Assembly: GCF_011751075.1 (NCBI RefSeq)
Contig: NZ_JAALLN010000007.1
Span: 1-64,000 of the forward strand
Direction: 5' to 3'
DNA length: 64,000 nucleotides
Source: Flavobacterium poyangense
GTDB lineage: Bacteria; Bacteroidota; Bacteroidia; Flavobacteriales; Flavobacteriaceae
Shown here: piece after piece, positions 1 to 11,400 of the stretch
Numbering within the stretch: position 1 is the first letter of the stretch
How the letters are laid out: each line of letters begins with the position of its first letter
Position numbers and translations under genes: made by a program
Notes under the pieces: generated by a model
Told to the model about the DNA's origin: nothing
Database searches by the model: none
The model's input: only the letters and a program-made list of their open reading frames with translations

Positions 1-3000
1 GAACTCCAAATACGATTGCTGTTGTATTTGAAGAAACGGAATTTACCTATCAGGAGCTTAATGAAAGCGCCAATCAATTAGCCTATTATTTAAGAGAAAA
101 CTATTCGATTACACCTAACGATTTAGTTGGACTCAAGCTCGATAGAAACGAACAAATGATTGTCGCTATTTTAGGAATATTAAAATCCGGAGCTGCCTAT
201 GTCCCAATAGATATCAATTATCCTGAAGACAGAATAGCCTATATCGAAAAAGACAGTACCAGTAAAGTCATTATAGATGAAGCAGCATTTAAGAGATTCA
301 ATGCCGTTCAGGAGCGCTATTCAAAAGAGAATTTAGAGAAAATCAATACCTCTGAAGATTTAGCCTATGTCATTTATACCTCAGGCACTACAGGTAATCC
401 TAAAGGAGTGATGGTAGAACACAGGAATGCATCTGAATTGATTAATTGGTCTCAATTAGAGTTCGATTCGTCAAAATTTGAAATGATGTATGCCGTAACG
501 TCCTATTGTTTTGACTTATCTGTTTATGAGATCTTTTATCCCTTATCAATTGGAAAAAAAATAAGGGTTTTAAAAAACGCTTTAGACATCAAAAACTATA
601 TCAATAAAGAGAATAAAATACTATTAAATACAGTCCCTTCGGTCGTTAGAAAATTAGTAGAAGAGGGGATAGATTTAAGCAACGTATCCTTTATCAATAT
701 GGCAGGAGAAGTAGTGCCTGTTGATATTGTTTTAAAACTTCAAACCGAAAAAGCAGAAGTTAGAAATTTATACGGTCCATCGGAAGACACCACATACAGT
801 ACAAGTTATTTGGTACAAAACCAAGAATATCGATCAATTCCAATCGGTAAACCGATTTCCAATACTCAGGTCTACATTTTAGATGAGGCCTTACAACCAC
901 TACCGATAGGAGTTACCGGGAAGTTGTATGTATCAGGAGCAGGTGTTGCCCGTGGTTATTTGAACAAACCTGAGCTTACAGCCGAAAAGTTTATCGCTAA
1001 TCCTTTTATTGAAGGCTCGCGCATGTATGACACGGGTGATTTTGGTTGTTGGTTGCCTGATGGTAACATTGAATTTTTAGGAAGAAAAGACCATCAGGTC
1101 AAGATTCGCGGCTACAGAATAGAACTGGGAGAGATAGAGAATAACATTTTAGACTATTCAGAAGATCTCAAACAAGTTGTTGTAGAAGCAAAAGAGCACC
1201 ATCAGGAGAAGGTTTTAGTGGCTTATCTGGTGACCCAATTGGATATCAACAAATCAGAATTGCGTAGTTTTCTGCAAGAGCGCCTACCGGATTATATGAT
1301 TCCCGGTTTTTATGTGGCGTTGAATGCTTTACCCTTAACTCCAAATGGTAAAATAGATCGTAAAGCCCTTCCGAATGTCGAGGGAGAAGATTTTATAAGA
1401 AAATCCTATGTAGCACCCACAAACGATATCGAGCATCAATTAGTCCATATCTGGCAGGAAGTATTGGGAATTGATACAATCGGAATAACAGATAATTTCT
1501 TTGAGCTGGGCGGACATAGTTTGAAGGCGATACAAGTCATTAATAGAATAAAAAGAGAGATAGGCCATGGAATAGAAGTTTCTGACATGTTTAAATATCC
1601 TACGATTGTCTCACAGAGTGTTTATCTCGATTTAGTTTTCAAAAAAGTTGCTTCACCAATCATTCCTGTCCAAAAACAAGAGTTTTATGATATGTCTGAT
1701 ATGCAGAAAAGACTTTGGATTATCTCAAGCATAGAAGAACAGGCCATTTATAACATTCCTTTTGCATGTATCTTATCGGGATCTTTAAACGTGGAAATGT
1801 TTAATGAATCTGTAAAAAGAGTAATCCAAAGGCATGAAAGCTTAAGGACGATATTTGTTTTTTTTGAAGGAGAGCCTAAACAGCAGATTATAGCACCGGA
1901 AAACTTAGATAAAAACCTTATCAATTTTATTGATTTATCCGAAGAGGTCAATAAAGAAGAGATTGCAGAGACACTTACTCGCCAGGAACTAACCCTCGCT
2001 TTTAATCTGAAAGAAGATCTTCCTTTAAGAATAAACATAATCAAAATAAGCGATAATGAACACATTCTAAACCTAACATTAAACCATATGGTCGCAGACG
2101 GATGGTCTCTGAAAATACTTTTTGAAGAACTCATTAGGTATTATGACAACCTGGTAAAAGGGAAAGATATTTCTTTGCCATCATTGCGAATTCATTATAA
2201 AGACTACCTATCATGGAAAAAGAATGATCAGGAGCAACTGGCTAAAGACCGGAAGAGCAAAGAATTTTGGCTGCGGCATTTACAGGGCGAACTGCCAATA
2301 TCTAATCTTCCGGCAGACTTTCCGCACAAAAGTATGGTTAAAAGTTATACAGGTGGGAATGTTTATTTAGAACTCTCCCAAGAGCTCACAGCAAGTATAG
2401 AAAAACTGGTAGTGCAGAAAAACGCAACGCTTTTCTCTTTTTTATTATCGGTATTAAACATAGCTATTTTTAGATATACAAGAAATCAGGACATAATTAT
2501 CGGAACAGTTGTTTCAGGTAGAGACATGCTTGAACTAGAGGGACAAATCGGACTCTATATCAACACTATAGCCATCCGGAATATATTCGATCAGGATATT
2601 GATTTTACAACACTGTACGAACAGGTACATCTTAATAATCTTAAGGTTTTTGAGCATCAAAATTATTCTTTTGATTTGCTGACAGACGAATTGTCTTTCA
2701 AAAACGACAGTTCAAAAACATCTTCAGTATTTAATATAATGTTAGCGCTACAAAACTTTGACATTGTCAAAAGTAGAGATGTACAGGGATTAGAAATTAT
2801 TCCTTATGAAGGTAAGTACTCGGAAGGAATTAGTAAATATGATTTAACGCTCGATGCGATGGTGCAGGATAACAATTCTATGCTGATCAACTTCGAGTTT
2901 AATTCAAGTTTATTCAAACCTTCTACAATTACGGCATTTTCTAATTCATTTAGGCAAATTATTGAACAGGTACTGCATAACTCCGAAATAAAAATCTCAG

Positions 3001-3071
3001 AAATAAATTTATCAAATACAATCAAATCAGATCCTGAAAAAGTTAGTAAAAAAATAAGTTTTAATTTTTAA
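1..3071 (+). CDS. NRPS, C-terminal part (A-T-C), 5' end outside window
   Basis: The frame is open from the first bases, so the true start lies upstream. An adenylation domain covers about 3-1370: core YTSGTTGNPKG near 375-407, YGPSEDT near 772, the YDTGD...GRKDHQVKIRG region near 1027-1105 and NGKIDR near 1345. A thiolation domain follows, with the phosphopantetheine serine of LGGHSL at 1518-1520. A condensation domain spans about 1680-3010; its active-site motif reads NHMVADG, so the first His of HHxxxDG is Asn while the catalytic second His is kept. The protein ends right after this C domain, so the chain must pass to another protein, presumably the large NRPS at 5433. By hand alignment to GrsA the pocket residues read D-L-Y-N-N-A-L-T-Y, which resembles codes I recall for small residues (Ala/Gly); treat that as weak. 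The amidinotransferase gene starts 11 bases after the stop. Confidence 0.95.
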   Translation, partial: TPNTIAVVFEETEFTYQELNESANQLAYYLRENYSITPNDLVGLKLDRNEQMIVAILGILKSGAAYVPIDINYPEDRIAYIEKDSTSKVIIDEAAFKRFNAVQERYSKENLEKINTSEDLAYVIYTSGTTGNPKGVMVEHRNASELINWSQLEFDSSKFEMMYAVTSYCFDLSVYEIFYPLSIGKKIRVLKNALDIKNYINKENKILLNTVPSVVRKLVEEGIDLSNVSFINMAGEVVPVDIVLKLQTEKAEVRNLYGPSEDTTYSTSYLVQNQEYRSIPIGKPISNTQVYILDEALQPLPIGVTGKLYVSGAGVARGYLNKPELTAEKFIANPFIEGSRMYDTGDFGCWLPDGNIEFLGRKDHQVKIRGYRIELGEIENNILDYSEDLKQVVVEAKEHHQEKVLVAYLVTQLDINKSELRSFLQERLPDYMIPGFYVALNALPLTPNGKIDRKALPNVEGEDFIRKSYVAPTNDIEHQLVHIWQEVLGIDTIGITDNFFELGGHSLKAIQVINRIKREIGHGIEVSDMFKYPTIVSQSVYLDLVFKKVASPIIPVQKQEFYDMSDMQKRLWIISSIEEQAIYNIPFACILSGSLNVEMFNESVKRVIQRHESLRTIFVFFEGEPKQQIIAPENLDKNLINFIDLSEEVNKEEIAETLTRQELTLAFNLKEDLPLRINIIKISDNEHILNLTLNHMVADGWSLKILFEELIRYYDNLVKGKDISLPSLRIHYKDYLSWKKNDQEQLAKDRKSKEFWLRHLQGELPISNLPADFPHKSMVKSYTGGNVYLELSQELTASIEKLVVQKNATLFSFLLSVLNIAIFRYTRNQDIIIGTVVSGRDMLELEGQIGLYINTIAIRNIFDQDIDFTTLYEQVHLNNLKVFEHQNYSFDLLTDELSFKNDSSKTSSVFNIMLALQNFDIVKSRDVQGLEIIPYEGKYSEGISKYDLTLDAMVQDNNSMLINFEFNSSLFKPSTITAFSNSFRQIIEQVLHNSEIKISEINLSNTIKSDPEKVSKKISFNF

Positions 3072-3082
3072 AAGTAAAAAGT

Positions 3083-4156
3083 ATGTCGAAAACAAAATCT
3101 ATTGTAAGTTCTTACAATGAATGGGACCCGTTAGAAGAAGTAATTGTTGGAACTATGGAAGGTGCATCAGTACCACCTTGGCATGTTACCCTCAAAGCAA
3201 CAATGCCTGAAAACCATTGGGATTTTTATAAAAAAAATGGAGGGAAATTATTCCCCGCAGAACAGATAAAAGCTGCGCAAATAGAACTGGACAACCTGGC
3301 CCATATTTTGGAACAGGAGGGAGTAATCGTCAGAAGACCGGATCCGGTAGATTTTAACAGACCTTATAGCACTCCCGACTGGAAAAGTGAAGGCGGGTTG
3401 TATAGCGCAATGCCACGTGATGTTTTATTGGTTATTGGGGATAACATAATTGAAGCTCCAATGCCTTGGAGGTCAAGACATCATGAAGTGAATTCTTTCA
3501 GACCATTGATAAAAGAATATTTTAATAAAGGCGCAAAATGGTCGGCAGCTCCAAAGCCACAATTGCTGGATGAACTTTATGACTATAATTATGTGGAAGG
3601 AAGCGGTAACGATCCGATCAATTATGTTATAAATGATTTTGAACCGGTATTTGACGCCGCTGATTTTACCAAATGCGGTAAAGACATCTTTGTACTTAAA
3701 AGTCACGTAACCAATGATGCAGGTATTAAGTGGCTTCAGCAGCACATAGGGGACGAATATACAATTCATAAAATAGATTGTAATGACAGGCACCCTATGC
3801 ATATTGACACCACTTTTGTGCCGTTAGCCCCAGGTAAACTGTTGATCCACCCAGACAGGATGGTAAGAATTCCTGAGATGTTCAAAAGTTGGGACATTCT
3901 CAAAGCTCCTGCACCGGTTATGCCGGACAGCCAGGTTTTGTATATGAGCAGCAAATGGCTTACCATGAACACCTTTATGATTGACAGTGAAAGAATTCTG
4001 GTTGAGAAAAACGAAAAACCAACCATAGAAGCACTTAAAAAATTTGGTATGAAGCCAATACCGTGTAGTTTTTACAATTTCAACACTTTTGGCGGAGGAT
4101 TTCACTGTGCAACATTGGATGTACGAAGAACTGGCGAACTTAAATCATACTTTTAA
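3083..4156 (+). CDS. Arginine:glycine amidinotransferase-family enzyme
   Basis: 357 residues, full length for the AGAT (GATM) family, which moves the amidino group of arginine to an amine acceptor and leaves ornithine. Signature segments are present: FDAADF near 191-196 (catalytic Asp), MHIDTTF with His240, SSKWLTMN, and GGGFHCATLDVRR with the nucleophilic Cys342. The family also includes natural-product enzymes such as CyrA (cylindrospermopsin) and SxtG (saxitoxin). No signal peptide, so cytosolic. The stop codon shares one base with the start of the aminomutase gene, which indicates translational coupling. My inference from the neighbours is that the acceptor is beta-lysine (giving beta-homoarginine) and/or the beta-amine of diaminopropionate rather than glycine. 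The acceptor cannot be read from sequence alone. Confidence 0.93.
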   Translation: MSKTKSIVSSYNEWDPLEEVIVGTMEGASVPPWHVTLKATMPENHWDFYKKNGGKLFPAEQIKAAQIELDNLAHILEQEGVIVRRPDPVDFNRPYSTPDWKSEGGLYSAMPRDVLLVIGDNIIEAPMPWRSRHHEVNSFRPLIKEYFNKGAKWSAAPKPQLLDELYDYNYVEGSGNDPINYVINDFEPVFDAADFTKCGKDIFVLKSHVTNDAGIKWLQQHIGDEYTIHKIDCNDRHPMHIDTTFVPLAPGKLLIHPDRMVRIPEMFKSWDILKAPAPVMPDSQVLYMSSKWLTMNTFMIDSERILVEKNEKPTIEALKKFGMKPIPCSFYNFNTFGGGFHCATLDVRRTGELKSYF

Positions 4157-5433
4157 TGCAAGATGAGCAAATAATTAGTACCGAAAAAGAGAAATCTTTT
4201 ATCCAATCTTACAGGCATCCGGAATGGAATGAAGTTCCTGATGAGAAATGGAATGATTGGAGATGGCAGTTAAGCAACAGACTGAATAGTTTTGAAGAAA
4301 TATCCAGAATTATCAATCTTACGCCAACCGAAACGAACGCTTTAAATTACAACTCGTTGTTTAGAGTCGACATTACGCCTTATTTTTTGAGTCTGGTAGA
4401 TAAAGACGATTTCAACTGTCCAATAAGAAGACAGGTTTTGCCGACAGAGAAAGAGATGGTTGATTTTAACGGTATGAATTCAGATTCTTTAAGTGAAGAC
4501 GAGTATTCACCGGTGAATGGTATAGTACACCGGTATCCAGATCGTGTTTTAATGCTTATCACTACCCAATGTGCTTCCTATTGTAGATATTGCACAAGAA
4601 GCAGATTGGTGGGAGACAATTCAAAAAATTACAGCTCCACTGATTTTGATAATCAGATTGAATACATAAGCAATAACCCCCAAATCCGGGACGTATTGCT
4701 ATCGGGAGGAGACCCTTTACTGTTACCACCTAAACGACTGGAATCTATCTTAATGCGACTAAGAGAAATCCCTCATCTCGAAATTATTAGAATTGGTTCG
4801 AGAACACCGGTATTCAACCCCAATATTGTAACTCAGGAGTTTTGCGACATGTTAGAAAAGTACCATCCTCTTTGGCTGAACATCCACGTGAATCATCCTA
4901 AAGAAATTACTCCGGAGTTGCAACAGGCATGTGATAAGATGTCGAAAGCAGGCATTCCTTTAGGCAACCAGACCGTATTATTAAAAGGGATAAATGACAG
5001 CGTTGAAATACAGCGTAAACTTTGTACAGAATTAGTAAGGATGCGGGTACGACCTTATTATCTGTATCAATGTGATTTAGTAAAAGGAGCAGGCCATTTT
5101 CGAACTCCTATAAGCAAAGGGATTGAGATTATGGAAGGACTAAGGGGGCATATTTCGGGATATGCGATTCCAACTTTCGTAATCGATGCCCCATACGGAG
5201 GGGGTAAAATCCCACTGGCTCCGAACTATGTTTTAAGTTATGCCCCGAATAAAGTTGTTTTAAGAAACTATGAAGGTTTTATTTCTGTGTACAGAGATTC
5301 GGATGATGAACAGGATCAGGAAATTACTTCAGGCAACAGTAAAGGCAAAGACATATCAATTATGGATTTGATTCAGGGGAATGAAAATTTTATAATGCCG
5401 AAAAATTTTAGAAACTCAAAAAGGGAAGATTAA
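4156..5433 (+). CDS. Lysine 2,3-aminomutase-family radical SAM/PLP enzyme
   Basis: 425 residues, usual length for KamA-type aminomutases, which shift the alpha-amino group of an amino acid to the beta carbon. The radical-SAM cluster motif CxxxCxxC is at Cys139, Cys143 and Cys146. The PLP lysine is Lys351 in APYGGGKIPL. The two aspartates that hold the lysine side-chain ammonium in the Clostridium enzyme appear conserved: Asp307 in QCDLVKGAGHFRTP and Asp344 in VIDAPYGGGK. A cationic substrate (lysine, or arginine as in blasticidin biosynthesis) is therefore much more likely than glutamate. Expected product: beta-lysine. It overlaps the genes on both sides by one base (TAATG junctions), so it is tightly coupled to the amidinotransferase and the large NRPS and should supply a beta-amino acid to the peptide. 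Confidence 0.93.
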   Translation: MQDEQIISTEKEKSFIQSYRHPEWNEVPDEKWNDWRWQLSNRLNSFEEISRIINLTPTETNALNYNSLFRVDITPYFLSLVDKDDFNCPIRRQVLPTEKEMVDFNGMNSDSLSEDEYSPVNGIVHRYPDRVLMLITTQCASYCRYCTRSRLVGDNSKNYSSTDFDNQIEYISNNPQIRDVLLSGGDPLLLPPKRLESILMRLREIPHLEIIRIGSRTPVFNPNIVTQEFCDMLEKYHPLWLNIHVNHPKEITPELQQACDKMSKAGIPLGNQTVLLKGINDSVEIQRKLCTELVRMRVRPYYLYQCDLVKGAGHFRTPISKGIEIMEGLRGHISGYAIPTFVIDAPYGGGKIPLAPNYVLSYAPNKVVLRNYEGFISVYRDSDDEQDQEITSGNSKGKDISIMDLIQGNENFIMPKNFRNSKRED

Positions 5434-8400
5434 TGGATAATACCAATACAACTTTAGACACCGTTTTAACTCTTACATCTGCAAAGTTCCTTAAACAAGA
5501 AAAATATTGGTCTGACAGAATCGCTCAAATAACAGAGAAAACACAGTTATTATTTAGTAATAATGCCACAGTTTCGGATAATTTCGAGAAAGAGGAATAC
5601 GTTTTTCGTGTTGATCAGCAAATCAGCGAAAAGATTTTTTCTCTGGCTAAAGGAAATGATTTGTCTGTTTATGTCCTATTGGATGCTGTTCTAAAAATCA
5701 TGCTTTATAATTATCTTGATCAGGATACGATAACTACAATTTCATCAGTTTTAAACGAAAATGCCGATGAGGAGACTCTCAACGATTCGGTTTACATATC
5801 CGAAAAAATTGATTCTTCAAATTCTTTTAAAGAATTTGTAATGCAATTGAGTGAGACTGTTGAGATGTCTTATGAAAATCAGGATTATCCTCGGAATGTT
5901 TTATCCGAAAAAAGCAGAGGTAACGGCAACGATCTGTCAAACGTTTGGCATGTATATGAGCCAATTCATGATGCAGTTCAATCGAGCAGCGACGATATCG
6001 TTTTTACATTTGAAAAAAACGGTAATGTGCTTGAGGGCAAAATAGAAGTCAACCCGGCCGCTGTATCAAACATCTATCTTGAGCAGATGGGGAAACATTT
6101 TTTAAATGTAGCGAGGTTGGCCATAAGTAATCCCGATATCATTATTCAGGATATCAGCATATTTTCTGATAATGAAATAAAATATTACGAAGACGGATTG
6201 AATCCACCTGCGAGTTTAACTACTCTTGCGGCCAATACCATCCATTCTGTTTTTGAAATGCAAGCCGCCAGTAATCCCGATAATTTATTTTCAATCGATT
6301 CCCAAAGCCAATTTACTTATGGGGAGGTTAATGAAAGGAGCAACCGTTTAGCACATTATCTACAGGAAAAAAACGATACTAAAAATGTTGTAATCGGAGT
6401 CTATTTAGAAAGATCGAATGATCTTATCATCTCTATATTGGCAATACTAAAGGCTGGCGGGACATTTTTAATGATAGATACAACACTTCCTCCTGAAAGG
6501 ATTGATCTGATGCTTGCTGAAGTGGAAGTTCCTATACTAATTTCAAAAGCTCCTTACAGTCACGTTGTAGTTAATGAAAACAGAATAATAGTTGATCTTG
6601 ATAATTTGCAGTTAGATCATTATCCCGTTACAAATTGTAAGTCTACAGCAGGCCCAAATGATCCGGCATACCTTATATTTACTTCGGGATCAACGGGTAA
6701 CCCCAAAGCGGTACTTATTTTGCATGAATCTTTCGTTTCCAGAATGAGCTGGTTAACACGTCAGTATGATCTCACAGCCAGTGATGTGACCCTTCAGAAA
6801 ACTCCTTTGTCTTTTGATCCTTCAATTTGTGAAATGTTTCGTGGAGTGGCTTCAGGAGCAAAAATTTATTTTTTGCCTAATGGAGAAGAGAAAAATCCCG
6901 AAGCGATCCTTGATGCAGTAAGCACATACAAAGTAACAACTATTGATTTCGTCCCATCGATGCTTTCTGTTTTTTTAGACTATATTAATACGTTTGAAAA
7001 TCATGTTGAAAAGTTGGCAACTTTAAGATGGGTATTTACCGGTGCCGAATCTCTTTCGCCTAGGGTTGTCAATACATTCAACGATATTTTGTTTGCTGCA
7101 AATGGCACAAGATTAATAAATACATGGGGTGCAACAGAAGTAACTGTAGATGTGACTTACTATGATTGTTCTGCATTTTCGTCAAAGCTTAAAAAGGTTC
7201 CTGTAGGAAAACCAATTGAAAATACCCGGCTATACTTACTTAATAAGCATAAAAAATTTACACCAATGGGAATGGTTGGTGAACTTTATGTAGCAGGTAT
7301 TTATGTTTCAAATGGATATTATAATGCTAACGAACTGAATGCGGAGAAGTTTGTTACCATTGAAAATTTTAATACTACCAGATTTTACAAAACCGGTGAT
7401 TTCGCAAGATGGCAACCGGACGGAAATTTAGATTTTATAGGTCGAAAAGACAATCAATTAAAAATTAGAGGTATAAGAATAGAAAGTGCTGATATTGAGT
7501 ACCAAATTTTAAAATTGAATGAAGTAAGTCAGGCTTTTGTAACTGTTATTCAGGATCCAAAAACAGAGAATGATTATCTGGTTTGTTACATAGTTCCAAA
7601 AAATAATAGCAAACCGATTAGGGCTGTAACGATCAAAGAAGAATTGAAAACAAAACTGCCGGAGTATTATATGCCGGACTATTTTTTCTTTTTGGATAGC
7701 TTTCCTTTAACAACAAATGAAAAAATCGATACAGCAAAACTTCCAAAGTTCGTAAATGCAGAAGACAGTCTGACTTCAGAATATGTAGCACCTGATAGCG
7801 ATTTAGAACGAAGAATCAGCTTAATCTGGCAAGAACTCCTCAATTTGGAAAAGGTTGGGGTTAATGACGTCTTTTTTGACATCGGAGGACATTCGTTGAA
7901 TGCTGTTTCGCTGATATCGCTTTTGCATAAAAAATTGAGCATTAAAATTGAGATCAAGGACATCTTTAAACATTTTACCATTAGATCGCTTGCCTCGTTT
8001 ATTCAAGAGAATAAATTGGACTCTGCTTATTCTGAAATTCCAAAGATTTCGGAGAAAAAATATTATAAAACAACCAGTTCTCAAAAGCGTCTTTGGTCTT
8101 TAAGTAAATTTGATGAAGCTTCAGTAGCCTATAATGTTCCGGTAGTAGCTGAACTTAAAGGGAAACTGGATATTGATCACTTAAAAAAAGCGTGTGCCGC
8201 TTTAATGGAAAGGCATGAAATACTGAGAACAGCGTTCGTTCTTTTAGATGACGAAATTGTACAGGACGTGTTGCCGTTCAGCGCTGAATTTTCAGAGTTG
8301 GAATATTTGGATTATAGCAAAGCAAATAATCCCGATGTATTAATCAATAGCTACATTGAGGATTTTATTCAGCATAAATTTGATTTAGAAAAGGGACCGC

Positions 8401-11400
8401 TGATCCAGCTAAGTCTCTTGAAAAAAGCAGAGGACAGTTATCTACTGCTCATATGCATGCACCATATCATATCCGATTCCTGGTCTCTCAAAATAATAAT
8501 GAAAGACATTTTATCGTATTATAATTCTTTTTCTGCTCAGATCCCATCAAATCTTGTTCCTCTGGAAATTCAGAATAAGGATTATGCAGAATGGGAAAAT
8601 AGTACTCTAGATGCGCAAGAAAAAGTATACTGGAGCCGGAAACTCGAGGGAGATCTTTTGAAGATTGACCTGCCTTCGTTCAGTGAGCGTCCAAGAACGC
8701 AGACTTATAACGGAACATATGTTGTTTACAATCTTCCGTCAAACAGCATAAAAAACCTGCATGCATTATGCAAAGACCATAATGCGACGCTGTTCATGAC
8801 AGCAATGTCTGTTTTTAATTATATATTTTATAAATACACAGGAAACACCGACATTGTATTAGGTACCGTTATTGCAAACAGGGACAAATTGTCGTTACAA
8901 GATCAAATCGGATTTTATATTAATACTTTAGTGGTAAGGACACAGTTTAATCCAAGTGGTACATTTTCAGACCTTATCGAGGTAACAAAGAATAATATAA
9001 TTGAAGCATTTGAGTATAAAAACTATCCTTTTGATGAGTTAATCAATGACATAAATATTAAAAGAGATTTAGGCCGTTCTCCGGTTTTTGATATTTTGAT
9101 TGAGACTCAAAATTATGCCAATACAATTTCTTCCGATAAAGATCTTAGTGCAGAATCTGTAGAAGTGAATGTGATAAAAGCAGATAACAAAACAGCGATA
9201 TGTGATCTCAACATCATGCTGGTGGAACAAGCGAACGGAGAAATTATTTTTAATGCCAGATACAATACCGACGTTTATGACTCGGAGCATATTGAGCGTT
9301 TGTTCAAACATTTTAATTATTTGTTAGATCAGATCGGAATTGATTCGAACAAAAATCTTAGTGACTATGATTTGCTAATCGATGAAGACAGGAAACGCAT
9401 CAGCGAATTCAATAAGACAGATAAATTTGTTCCTCATAAAACGATCCCGAATTATATAAAGGATCATTCACAAACAAATCCTGATCGATGTGCGATTCTG
9501 TATAATGGCCTGCAAACTAGCTATGGCGAACTTCAGGACGTAAGCAATCAGATTGCTGATTTTCTGTCGTTAAACACCGATAACAAGCTTATAGGGGTTT
9601 TAATGAAACGCTCGCCTGAAATCGTAAAAACAATTACAGGAATATGGAAAGCCGGTATGACCTACCTGCCTTTTGACACAACTTATCCTTATCAGCGTAT
9701 AAAAAAACTAATCAACGATGCCGGTCTGGAGATGCTTGTTATCGACAAAAATTATGTAAAGGAAGCCATGTTATTGCAGTGGGATTGTCCCGGTCTTAAA
9801 AGTATCTTTTGCGTCAACAGTGAAAATATCTTTCTGGAAGCTGAATCAAAAAATGCTTCTATGAGCCAAGATCTTTGGGAATATGTAGCCGAACGTTCTA
9901 CAGATGATATCACTGCCGGTGGATGGCTCAATAGCTATACAGGTAAGCCTTTCAGCCGGGAAGAGATGAACGAGTATCGTGAAAATGCCCGATTTAAGAT
10001 AAACCGGGAAATAAATAAAAAATCTAAAGTACTAGAAATAGGTTGTAGTTCCGGAATTACAATGTTTGCCATTGCTCCTTTAGTCAAGGAATATCACGGA
10101 GTAGATTTATCGGCAAGCGTCTTAAAAAACAATGAAGCAACGATTAAGGAATTAGAAATTGATAATATTTATCAATACAATCTTTTTGCCCATGAAATTG
10201 ACCAAATTGATGAGGGTGATTTTGACCTGATTATTATCAATAGCGTTATACAGAATTTTCACGGCTATAACTATCTTCTGGATGTATTAGAAAAATGTTT
10301 TGCCTTATTGGGAAACAAAGGGAAAATTTTCGTTGGAGATATCATGGACAATGATAAGAAAGAAAGTCTGCTATCTTCCTTGCATGATTATAAAGAGGCC
10401 AATAGCAATGAAAAAGTTAAACTGGAATGGGACGAAGAATTTTTTGTTGAAAGAGGTTTCTTCGATGATTTAAAGTTTAAATATAATTTCATCAAGAAGG
10501 TATCGCATACAGATAAAATCGGAAGTATTGAAAATGAATTGTATTCTTTTCGATATGATACATTAATTTCTTTAGATAAATCTAAAATTCATACCACAGA
10601 AGGGGTACAAAAAAGATATCAGTACGATAAACGTTCACTTAAAAAAAGTAACGTCACGTATTCTGATTTGTCAAAGTTAGACGATGCCGCCTATATCATT
10701 TACACTTCCGGTTCAACGGGTGAACCCAAAGGTGCAATTTTACATCACTTGGGGATGATGAATCACATCTACGCAAAAATTGATGATCTGGAAATAACGA
10801 GTGCCAGTATAGTGGCACAAAATGCTTCACAAGGATTTGATATTTCGATATGGCAGTTTTTTGCTGCTTTGGTTCAGGGAGGATCAATTGTCATTTATGA
10901 TGATGATACGATAACGAATCCCGAATATCTGTTGTATGATTTAACTTCAGACAAGGTAAGTATTCTTGAAGTAGTGCCTTCTTACTTGTCACTGCTGTAT
11001 AATTCAGCAAAAAACAATGATTTTAAAGAACTGCAATATTTAAAATATCTGCTAGTTACCGGTGAGACCGTACATCATGCCCTGATCAGCAATTGGTTTG
11101 AAGCCTTTCCGAATATCCCGATTGTCAATGCCTATGGACCAACAGAAACTTCTGATGATATCACGCATTATATTATGAAAGATTGCCCTCAAGGGCCAAA
11201 TATATTGATTGGAAAAACTTTGCAGAATTTCAGAATCTACATCATCGACGATTCGTTTAAACAGGTGCCGATAGGAGTGAGGGGAGAAATTGTGGTTTCA
11301 GGTATAGGAGTCGGATATGGCTATCTTAACAATCCTCAAAAAACGTCTCAAGTGTTTTTAGACGACCCTTTTCAGTCTTTAAAAGTTCCTATGTACAGAA

